Source: Nitrospinota bacterium
Lineage (GTDB): Bacteria; Nitrospirota; Nitrospiria; Nitrospirales; UBA8639
Direction of reading: 5' to 3'
Assembly: GCA_022561525.1 (NCBI GenBank)
Contig: JADFRB010000015.1
Span: 1 to 12,640 of the forward strand
DNA length: 12,640 nt
In this document: positions 6,887-12,640 of the stretch, in pieces
Layout of the letters: each line of letters begins with the position of its first letter
Numbering within the stretch: position 1 is the stretch's first letter
Made by a program: the position numbers and the translations under genes
Notes under the pieces: model-generated
Seen by the model: only the letters and a program-made list of their open reading frames with translations
Database searches by the model: none
Told to the model about the DNA's origin: nothing

Positions 6887-8146
6887 ATGATCATACCAGA
6901 GCTAGACCATCCAACGCTGCATCTTGCCTGGGCTCAATTTGACCAAGCCGCCGACGCCATGAATTTGGATCACAAACATCGAGAACGATTAAAAACTCCC
7001 CAACGCTCGCTCATGGTCAGTCTGCCCATCTTAATGGATGACGGCAGGGTCAAAGTATTTATGGGCTATCGGGTCCAACATGATTCGGCACGCGGTCCAT
7101 TTAAAGGAGGCATCCGCTACCACCAAGACGTAAATTTAGGTGAGGTCGCTGCACTCGCCATGTGGATGACCTGGAAAACGGCAATAGCGGGTTTGCCGTA
7201 TGGCGGAGCCAAAGGCGGTGTCAGAGTGAATCCGAACGAGTTGTCCCTCTCGGAATTAGAACGACTGACACGCCGGTATGCCGCGGAAATCTTTCCCTTG
7301 ATTAGCCCGGATCATGATATTCCAGCACCGGACGTCGGCACCAACCCACAAGTCATGGCATGGTTCATGGATACCTACAGTCAACAGGTGGGCTATGCTG
7401 TGCCTGGTTGCGTCACAGGAAAACCACTGGCCATCGGCGGCAGTTTGGGACGGGAAGACGCCACCGGACGTGGAGTGGTGAATGTGACAATGGAAGCCTT
7501 GCAACATCGAGGCATTCGTCTTGAAGATTCAACCGTCGTCGTCCAGGGAGTTGGAAACGTCGGATCCCACACTGCTCGGATCATGAGGGATGCTGGCGCC
7601 AAAGTCATAGGAATCAGCGACGTCTCAGGCGGGGTCTTTAACCCTCAGGGATTACCTATCGAGTCAATTCTTCGTGACCATACCCATGGCATGCCGCTCT
7701 CAGACATGAACGTTGGTGACCATGTCACAAACGAAGAATTACTGACTTTGGAATGTACGGTCCTGGTACCAGCAGCCTTGGCAGAACAAATTACCGTCAA
7801 AAACGCGGCGGACGTACGATGTCAAATCTTAACAGAAGCCGCCAATGGACCTACGACATTAGAAGCCGATGCGATGTTGCAGGATCGCAATATCTTTATC
7901 ATTCCCGACATCCTTGCCAATGCCGGGGGTGTGATTGTGTCCTATTTCGAATGGGTCCAAGATGGGCAACATTTTTTCTGGAAAGAAGCTGACATCCATG
8001 AACGCTTACATGACATTATCACGGGAGCCTTTCAACGAACGCTGGCCTTTTCTCAAGAAAAAAACACGTCCATGCGAATGGCGGCCTTGATGAACGGAAT
8101 CGATCAAGTGGCACAAGCACACAATCTGCGGGGGTTATATCCGTAA
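6887..8146 (+). CDS. gdhA: glutamate dehydrogenase (Glu/Leu/Phe/Val dehydrogenase family)
   Basis: A 419-residue cytoplasmic enzyme interconverting glutamate with 2-oxoglutarate and ammonium. The substrate domain shows PFKGGIRYH (residues 71-79, Lys73), MTWKTAIAGLPYGGAKGG (94-111, with Lys97 and the catalytic Lys109), and PAPDVGT (147-153, Asp149). The nucleotide domain has GVGNVG (221-226) followed by ISD (243-245); the acidic residue at the end of that strand suggests NAD preference, which is an inference. The C-terminal domain includes LTEAANGPTT and ILANAGGVIVSYFEWVQ, typical of glutamate rather than leucine dehydrogenases. I chose ATG 6887 because AAAGG (6874-6878) lies 8 bases upstream and the protein then has the usual length. 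The 31 residues gained by starting at 6794 look unrelated to the family. Confidence 0.92.
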   Translation: MIIPELDHPTLHLAWAQFDQAADAMNLDHKHRERLKTPQRSLMVSLPILMDDGRVKVFMGYRVQHDSARGPFKGGIRYHQDVNLGEVAALAMWMTWKTAIAGLPYGGAKGGVRVNPNELSLSELERLTRRYAAEIFPLISPDHDIPAPDVGTNPQVMAWFMDTYSQQVGYAVPGCVTGKPLAIGGSLGREDATGRGVVNVTMEALQHRGIRLEDSTVVVQGVGNVGSHTARIMRDAGAKVIGISDVSGGVFNPQGLPIESILRDHTHGMPLSDMNVGDHVTNEELLTLECTVLVPAALAEQITVKNAADVRCQILTEAANGPTTLEADAMLQDRNIFIIPDILANAGGVIVSYFEWVQDGQHFFWKEADIHERLHDIITGAFQRTLAFSQEKNTSMRMAALMNGIDQVAQAHNLRGLYP

Positions 8147-8189
8147 GAAGGGTACAGGAGCAGACTGATCGAACGGAGGAGGGATCTAG

Positions 8190-8215
8190 GGTGAAGGCCT
8201 GAGACAGCCTTCACC
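8190..8215 (+). terminator. stem-loop downstream of gdhA, possible terminator
   Basis: GGTGAAGGC and GCCTTCACC form a perfect 9-base stem with an 8-base loop, 44 bases after the gdhA stop. It is followed by AATATTG rather than a T run. It may therefore act in mRNA stability or factor-assisted termination rather than as a classical intrinsic terminator. Confidence 0.4.
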
Positions 8216-8251
8216 AATATTGAATTCTGGGAAGAATGAGCTTTTCCAACA

Positions 8252-8399
8252 AGGGAATGTTGAAAAAAGCCGCCAGCGGCGTTCTCGCCCTTTTGCCGTG
8301 CTCACGTACTATGAGTACGCTCCGCGCGTCAAAAGGGCTGCGGCCTTGCTGGATAGACCCTTCGGAAAGACTCAGGGCATGCTTTTTTGAACATTCCCT
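8252..8399. repeat. 148-base palindromic repeat element between gdhA and the aldolase gene
   Basis: The outer arms AGGGAATGTTGAAAAAAGC (8252-8270) and GCTTTTTTGAACATTCCCT (8381-8399) are inverted copies with one mismatch. Inside is a strong hairpin: CCCTTTTG (8288-8295) pairs with CAAAAGGG (8330-8337), and GTACT (8306-8310) pairs with AGTAC (8314-8318). The right half holds about 26 extra bases, so inner and outer axes differ slightly. Short open frames here are by-products of the palindrome. With the flanks (8147-8251 and 8400-8475) it makes up the whole 329-base gap between two convergent genes. Confidence 0.7.
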
Positions 8400-8475
8400 C
8401 CCCTTGACAATGCTTGGCTCATCCAGAGCCTGTATTGGCAATTGACGCGAAATATTCAACAGCCCCAACAACTAT

Positions 8476-9414
8476 TCAATCTTCCCCTGCGTATATCTTC
8501 ATCACCGTATTTAAAAATTCCAGAGCTTTCGGCTTTGATCGTTGGAATGAATTCCGCCCGATAATCGACCCGAACCCTCCCCCATCGCGAATCGCCCGGG
8601 CTTCATCAAAGATCTTGTTGTCTTCTCCTTTCGCGCCACCAGAGAAAATCAAGATTCTCCGACCGTCGAACGTACTTTGCACCACATGACGAATTCGGTC
8701 AGTTAGGGTACTGATTGGGATTTTCTCGGCGTCATAGACCTTTTTCGCTTCGGCTTGTTCAATATGATCCGTGGGCACTTTCACTTTGATGATATGCGCC
8801 CCTAATTGAGCGGCAATCTGAGCTCCATAACAGACCACATCAATGGCAGTTTCTCCGGCCTTGCTCAAATTTCCGCCACGCGGATAAGACCACACGACCA
8901 CCGCCAACCCAACGGACTTCGCTTCCAAAGCAATTTCCGCCAACGTTTCATACATCTCTTGACTATATGCCGAACCGGGATAAATCGTGTAGCCTACAGC
9001 GCAACATCCTAAGCGAAGTGCATCGTCAACACTCCCCGTCACCGCTTGATTCGGATCATCCCCGCCATACAACGAATCACTATTGTTGAGCTTGAGGATA
9101 AGGGGAATTTGTCCGGCAAACTCCGCCGCACCGGCTTCCAAAAACCCTAACGGGGCCGCGTACGCATTGCAGCCAGCCTCAATGCCCAATTCAAAATGGT
9201 AGTGGGGATTATAACCCTGAGGGTTTGGAGCAAAACTTCTCGCCGGCCCATGTTCAAAGCCTTGATCCACTGGAAGAATGACGAGTCGTCCTGTCCCGCC
9301 TAACCGGCCACTCATCAGCAATCTGGCGAGATTCGCACGAATTCCTGGCGCGTCGCCATTGTAGTAACTCAAGATTTCTTGAACCCTCTTGGTCATTCTG
9401 AAACCTTCACTCAC
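8476..9414 (-). CDS. fbaB: class I fructose-bisphosphate aldolase, FbaB/DhnA type
   Basis: A 312-residue Schiff-base aldolase that reversibly cleaves fructose-1,6-bisphosphate to glyceraldehyde-3-phosphate and dihydroxyacetone phosphate, in glycolysis and gluconeogenesis. ILPVDQGFEHGP (residues 46-57) is the DhnA-family signature. WSYPRGG lies at 175-181, and the likely Schiff-base lysine is in AHIIKVKVPTD (206-216; Lys210 or Lys212). The phosphate-binding segments FSGGAKGED (257-265) and IIGRN (284-288) close the barrel. The start is a GTG at 9414, backed by AGGAGGG (9422-9428) 7 bases upstream. An internal ATG six codons later has no such site. It follows cysE on the same strand after 188 bases, so it probably has its own promoter. 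Confidence 0.92.
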   Translation of the reverse strand: MSEGFRMTKRVQEILSYYNGDAPGIRANLARLLMSGRLGGTGRLVILPVDQGFEHGPARSFAPNPQGYNPHYHFELGIEAGCNAYAAPLGFLEAGAAEFAGQIPLILKLNNSDSLYGGDDPNQAVTGSVDDALRLGCCAVGYTIYPGSAYSQEMYETLAEIALEAKSVGLAVVVWSYPRGGNLSKAGETAIDVVCYGAQIAAQLGAHIIKVKVPTDHIEQAEAKKVYDAEKIPISTLTDRIRHVVQSTFDGRRILIFSGGAKGEDNKIFDEARAIRDGGGFGSIIGRNSFQRSKPKALEFLNTVMKIYAGED

Positions 9415-9602
9415 GAGTAATCCCTCCTGTGGAATGTTGAAACTTTTGGAGAAAACCCAAGAACGTTATTGGCAAATGATTCAAATGAAGATGTGTGCAA
9501 TCGAAAGGACATGGACTTCATCGAGTCCATCTCATGGCAGTATATGATTGAATAGGACTTGATTCAATACTTTTTCGTTGTAGAGGGATTTTTTTTACAT
9601 CA
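9415..9602. other. intergenic region between cysE and the aldolase gene
   Basis: This stretch has no gene. It holds two small inverted repeats: ATGGACT (9511-9517) with AGTCCAT (9524-9530), and ATTGAAT (9547-9553) with ATTCAAT (9562-9568). The run of eight T on the plus strand would be A on the transcript of the minus-strand genes, so it is not their terminator. The aldolase promoter should lie here but is not obvious. Confidence 0.4.
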
Positions 9603-10247
9603 TTACGTTTCAGGATTTTCTAATTTCTTCCGCAATTCAATAATTTCCCGTTCCATGGCCTCAAACCGTTCAGCCACGGGATCGGGAATGTTGGCATGGT
9701 CCATGGATTCTTCCGGGACTCGGTCCCCAACGGTTTTGATAATTCGCCCTGGTATCCCGATGACCGTGGAGTTCGATGGCACGGATCGCAACACCACCGA
9801 ATTGGCTCCGACTTTCACAAAATCACCAATCCGAATGTTGCCGAGGACTTTCGCGCCAGATCCCACCACCACATGATTGCCCAACGTGGGATGCCGCTTG
9901 CCTTTTTCTTTTCCCGTTCCACCAAGCGTGACACCTTGGAACAAGGTCACGAAATCGCCGATTTCGGTTGTCTCACCAATGACCACGCCCATACCATGGT
10001 CGATAAAAAACCCATGGCCAATGATTGCCCCTGGATGAATTTCCACACCCGTAATCCATCGAGAAAATTGCGCCAGCAATCGTCCCACCAGCCGCAATTT
10101 CATCCTCCATAATCGATGAGCTATCCGATGGAACATCAACGCCTGAAAACCGGCGTAGGTCAGAATCACTTCCACACGACTTCGCGCAGCCGGGTCCCGC
10201 TCGAACACGGCACGTAAGTCTCGGCCAATGTCTTTAAACATTTTCAT
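9603..10247 (-). CDS. cysE: serine O-acetyltransferase
   Basis: A 214-residue acetyltransferase making O-acetylserine from serine and acetyl-CoA, the first committed step of cysteine synthesis. A helical N-terminus (residues 1-65) is followed by a left-handed beta-helix of hexapeptide repeats (about 70-170), with HPGAIIGHG, the catalytic IDHGMGVVIGET (Asp83, His84), and LGGTGKEKGKRHPTLG (His119). This is the short bacterial type, lacking the long N-terminal domain of enterobacterial CysE. The acidic, helical tail after about residue 172 may replace the peptide that docks into cysteine synthase, though no terminal isoleucine is present. The start is ATG 10247 with AAGGA five bases upstream. 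It lies 17 bases after ispF, so the two are very likely cotranscribed. Confidence 0.95.
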   Translation of the reverse strand: MKMFKDIGRDLRAVFERDPAARSRVEVILTYAGFQALMFHRIAHRLWRMKLRLVGRLLAQFSRWITGVEIHPGAIIGHGFFIDHGMGVVIGETTEIGDFVTLFQGVTLGGTGKEKGKRHPTLGNHVVVGSGAKVLGNIRIGDFVKVGANSVVLRSVPSNSTVIGIPGRIIKTVGDRVPEESMDHANIPDPVAERFEAMEREIIELRKKLENPET

Positions 10248-10264
10248 ACAAATCCTTCATGGAC

Positions 10265-10750
10265 TCACGACGGCGCACGATTCGATTCAATAAGGCAAAT
10301 GGCTTGAGCCGCAATGCCTTCCATCCTCCCGATCGCGCCAATGTGATCCCCACTTTTGACTTTGACGCTCACCAAATCAGGATCAACCGCAAGCACCTCA
10401 GCCAGTCGTTTGGCCATATCGGCCAAATAGGAACCCAGGCGCGGGGCTTGGGCAATGATCACCGTATCTAGATTAACAAGACGGAACCCCCGTTGAGCAA
10501 GTTTTTCAGTGACACCCTGTAACATATCAAGACTATTCATATCCTTACACGTGGGATCACTGCTGGGATAATAGCGTCCGAGGTCGCCCTCGTTCATTGC
10601 CCCTAGAAGCGCATCGCAGACCGCATGAGTCAAGGCATCGGCATCGGAATGACCGTCCAACCCATGCGTGTGTGGCACGTGAATGCCACCTAATATTAGC
10701 GGCCTTCCTTCTTTCAGTCGGTGAATATCGTACCCAATCCCGATCCGCAT
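10265..10750 (-). CDS. ispF: 2-C-methyl-D-erythritol 2,4-cyclodiphosphate synthase
   Basis: A 161-residue enzyme of the MEP pathway that cyclises CDP-methylerythritol 2-phosphate with release of CMP; the family works as a homotrimer. Zinc ligands are in place: Asp8 and His10 in GYDIHRL, His42 in GHSDADALTHA. Asp56 lies in NEGDLGRYYP. The C-terminal loop that holds the cytidine phosphates normally reads like TTTEKLG; here it is KSGDHIG (residues 132-138), followed by a normal GRMEGIAAQA. It is the one unusual spot in an otherwise standard protein. The start is ATG 10750, with GAGAGGA (10757-10763) six bases upstream. It is separated from ispD by 228 bases containing a palindromic repeat, and followed closely by cysE. 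Confidence 0.95.
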   Translation of the reverse strand: MRIGIGYDIHRLKEGRPLILGGIHVPHTHGLDGHSDADALTHAVCDALLGAMNEGDLGRYYPSSDPTCKDMNSLDMLQGVTEKLAQRGFRLVNLDTVIIAQAPRLGSYLADMAKRLAEVLAVDPDLVSVKVKSGDHIGAIGRMEGIAAQAICLIESNRAPS

Positions 10751-10828
10751 GCACTATCCTCTCATTCGTGATATCGAATAATGATTTACAGTACTGGAAC
10801 TTTCTACTCGCACATCTCAAATCTGACT

Positions 10829-10897
10829 CCCTCGCCCCTGAGGGGAGACCTGCCTGCGCGAAGCCGCTTCGGCGAAGGCTGGGGGTGGGGGTGAGGG
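10829..10897. repeat. GC-rich palindromic intergenic repeat between ispD and ispF
   Basis: The outer arms CCCTCGCCCC (10829-10838) and GGGGTGAGGG (10888-10897) pair with one mismatch. Inside is a small stem around CGAAGCCGCTTCG (10859-10871), and near the left arm CCCCTGAGGGG. The composition, with runs of C and G, is unlike the adjacent genes. It resembles the common REP-type class whose translation gives HPHPQPSP-like strings, which explains a spurious reading frame here. The element may be transcribed as part of the ispD-ispF message and form a strong hairpin in it. Confidence 0.7.
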
Positions 10898-10978
10898 GTT
10901 AACTCATTTCCAAGGGAAAAATACGTTACCCAAAAGAATACAGGAAATTGGTCATGCCTGAAAAGAGCGCACGGAGGG

Positions 10979-11689
10979 TTACGAACAGGTCTCTGGAGTT
11001 TTCGAGGTAAGAATAGCCTCGCCCATGTGAAGATCTTCCGGTCTCGTGACTTTGATATTATCGGAACTGCCTTGGACAATCGCCACGGTAAGTCCTAATC
11101 GTTCCACTAAAAACGCATCATCGGTTGCATCAACGCCATCGGCTTCGCCTTGTTGATGGGCTCGGAGCAACACATCACGCCGAAAAGCCTGGGGAGTTTG
11201 GGCCAACCATAATTCTTCTCGATTGAGCGTCTCTTTGATTATCCCCTCGCCATTGACACGCTTGACAGTATCTCGCATTGGCATAGCCACAATAGCCGCG
11301 CCGTGATTTCGCGTGGCTTCAACAACCTGAGTAATCATCTTGAGTGTCACGAAAGGCCGAACCGCATCATGCACCACCACAATGTCCGTTGCAGAGTTGG
11401 CAGCCTGTACACCATTTAATACGGAATCCTGTCGACGTGGCCCGCCTGCGATAACCTGAGACACTTTCTTGAGACCGTAGGACGGGACAATGTCTTCACG
11501 GCAATACTGACAATCGTCCTGTGGCACCACGAGTATGATTTCAGAAATGATGTGAGCAGCCTCAAAAGTTTGAAGAGAATGAACGAGCAGTGGAACACCG
11601 CCCAAGGTGAGAAACTGCTTTGGAACACCGGCACCCATACGGACCCCACGGCCCGCCGCAGGAACAACCGCCACAATCCAATCAGCCAC
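10979..11689 (-). CDS. ispD: 2-C-methyl-D-erythritol 4-phosphate cytidylyltransferase
   Basis: A 236-residue cytidylyltransferase that joins CTP to methylerythritol 4-phosphate, the third step of the MEP isoprenoid pathway. All family blocks are present: VVPAAGRGVRMG then PKQF (residues 8-26, Lys24), GGPRRQDSVLNG (82-93), VVHDAVRPF (105-113, Asp108), AQTPQAF (163-169), and NIKVTRPEDL (211-220, Lys213). Length is normal. The start is a GTG at 11689 inside the end of the PIN-TRAM gene. The two reading frames overlap by 8 bases, and the weak ribosome binding site suggests translational coupling to the upstream gene. It lies 228 bases before ispF, whereas in many genomes the two are adjacent or fused. 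Confidence 0.95.
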   Translation of the reverse strand: MADWIVAVVPAAGRGVRMGAGVPKQFLTLGGVPLLVHSLQTFEAAHIISEIILVVPQDDCQYCREDIVPSYGLKKVSQVIAGGPRRQDSVLNGVQAANSATDIVVVHDAVRPFVTLKMITQVVEATRNHGAAIVAMPMRDTVKRVNGEGIIKETLNREELWLAQTPQAFRRDVLLRAHQQGEADGVDATDDAFLVERLGLTVAIVQGSSDNIKVTRPEDLHMGEAILTSKTPETCS

Positions 11690-12640
11690 CTGCGAAGCTC
11701 AACACGTCTCGATCCGATTCTTCTTTCACGCGAGTAAAGATCATGCGTCCAGCACTCGTCTGCAATACGCTCGTGACAATGACATCCACATTTTTTCCGA
11801 TACATCGCTTCGCGTTATCCACAACAACCATCGTTCCATCATCCAAATATGCCACGCCTTGTCCAGTTTCTTTTCCCTCTTTTAACACAAACACTCGAAT
11901 CGTTTCACCTGGCAAGACCACCGGTTTCAGTGCATTGGACAAATCATTGATGTTGAGCACGTGAACGCCTTGCAACTCGGCCACTTTATTGAGATTCAAA
12001 TCGTTCGTTAAAATCTTAGCCCCAAGCTTCTTGCCCAATTCAACAAGCTTCGCATCGACCTCTTTGATATGCGGGAAATCTTCTTCAACAATGGTCACGT
12101 CAATATCGATTTTCTTCTGAATGTGATTTAGAATATCGAGACCTCGTCGACCACGAGCACGTTTTAACCCATCAGACGAGTCCGAGATATGTTGTAACTC
12201 TTGGAGAATAAATTGAGGAATAATAAATTTGCCTTCAATAAACCCGGTTTCACAGATATCGGCGATCCGCCCATCAATGATCACACTCGTGTCCAATAAC
12301 TTTGGAACCGCGGCGCTGTTAGACGCCTGTTCCTCTTTTGTACCAATTTTCCAGTCACTCGATTCCCCTAGCCGCAGGCCCACAATGAGACCAAGATACG
12401 GCAGGACAATCAAGACCGCCATGGTTCCAAATTGTGTCACGAGCGTGGGCTGGGGAAAAATCTGACCAGCCGAGAAAATGAGCACTCCAGCCAGCACAAC
12501 CCCGATGCTGAATCCCACCCCAGCACCAATTGCCATCACCGAAGGAACACGTTGAAGCGATTGCTGGACGGCAATGATAATCCCGCTTATCAAGGCTCCG
12601 AGCGCTGCGCCAATGAAAAGATGCGTGCTGTCGCCCGAGC
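11682..12640 (-). CDS. YacL-like membrane protein with PIN and TRAM domains (partial, start beyond right edge)
   Basis: The frame stays open from the stop at 11682 to the window edge. The sequence above the TTG at 12593 (GDSTHLFIGAALGALISG) continues the same membrane region, so the true start is outside. Visible parts are two or more hydrophobic segments, a PIN nuclease domain starting at LLDTSVIIDGRIADI, with ARGRRGLDIL and the later acidic motif ILTNDLNLNKVA, and a C-terminal TRAM domain beginning near VVLPGETIRVFVLKEGKE. PIN domains are metal-dependent ribonucleases and TRAM domains bind RNA; this membrane-anchored combination is widespread in bacteria and its cellular substrate is poorly known. 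The acidic residues expected for a PIN active site are retained. It overlaps ispD by 8 bases and leads the ispD-ispF-cysE cluster. Confidence 0.9.
   Translation of the reverse strand, partial: SGDSTHLFIGAALGALISGIIIAVQQSLQRVPSVMAIGAGVGFSIGVVLAGVLIFSAGQIFPQPTLVTQFGTMAVLIVLPYLGLIVGLRLGESSDWKIGTKEEQASNSAAVPKLLDTSVIIDGRIADICETGFIEGKFIIPQFILQELQHISDSSDGLKRARGRRGLDILNHIQKKIDIDVTIVEEDFPHIKEVDAKLVELGKKLGAKILTNDLNLNKVAELQGVHVLNINDLSNALKPVVLPGETIRVFVLKEGKETGQGVAYLDDGTMVVVDNAKRCIGKNVDVIVTSVLQTSAGRMIFTRVKEESDRDVLSFAGG

Noticed and set aside
9431..9443. GGAATGTTGAAA shared with the arm of the palindrome at 8252
   Set aside because: It is only about 12 bases long and without the rest of the arm or a partner arm. 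Chance is a sufficient explanation from one window.
9575..9600. T-run near 9589-9597 as an intrinsic terminator for cysE
   Set aside because: The run is T on the plus strand, so the cysE transcript would carry A there. No GC-rich stem precedes it in the right direction.
10804..11079. Minus-strand open frame with HPHPQPSPKRLRAG-like sequence
   Set aside because: It is a translation of the GC-rich palindromic repeat plus the out-of-frame end of ispD, a well-known type of false gene.
1..12640. CRISPR array, tRNA, rRNA, prophage, toxin-antitoxin pair or defence island
   Set aside because: I saw no regularly spaced direct repeats, tRNA-like T-arms, transposase or integrase genes, or small paired genes with recognisable toxin features.

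Overview
The window looks like a chromosomal segment of a member of the Nitrospirota, probably a Nitrospira-like bacterium. This is an inference from the gene set, moderate GC content, a type 1 copper protein, and large palindromic intergenic repeats. No marker gene here fixes the taxon. Almost everything is housekeeping or envelope metabolism. I see no phage gene, transposase, CRISPR array, defence island, rRNA or tRNA.

Layout. Bases 1-1433 (minus) hold a Ski2/HelY-like helicase gene. It runs off the left edge and begins directly at the second RecA domain, so the ATPase (Walker A/DExH) half is missing. Divergent from it is a small STAS-domain protein (1610-1948, plus). A ManC-like sugar-1-phosphate nucleotidyltransferase (2009-2953, minus) converges on the STAS gene. 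An 837-base intergenic region follows, with a perfect 15-base palindrome upstream of the transferase and a large imperfect inverted repeat. Next come an AmiC-type N-acetylmuramoyl-L-alanine amidase (3791-5254, plus), a 180-base MITE-like palindrome, and truA (5496-6245, plus). An amicyanin-like cupredoxin (6254-6655, minus) is tail to tail with truA and divergent from a Glu dehydrogenase-family gene (6887-8146, plus). After a second hairpin-rich gap (8147-8475) every gene is on the minus strand. In transcription order these are a YacL-like membrane PIN-TRAM protein (open at the right edge), ispD, ispF, cysE and a class I fructose-bisphosphate aldolase.

The right-hand cluster is the coherent unit. 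PIN-TRAM and ispD overlap by 8 bases, ispF and cysE are 17 bases apart, and the order resembles the yacL-ispD-ispF-cysE neighbourhood of other bacteria. It joins the MEP isoprenoid pathway (steps 3 and 5) to the first step of cysteine synthesis. A palindromic repeat has been inserted in the 228-base gap between ispD and ispF.

The unusual content is (a) the helicase lacking RecA1 and (b) four different long palindromic elements in intergenic spaces. One of these has TTA direct repeats at its ends and lies right at the truA ribosome binding site. Two others appear to share a hairpin core. I found no convincing new multi-gene system.
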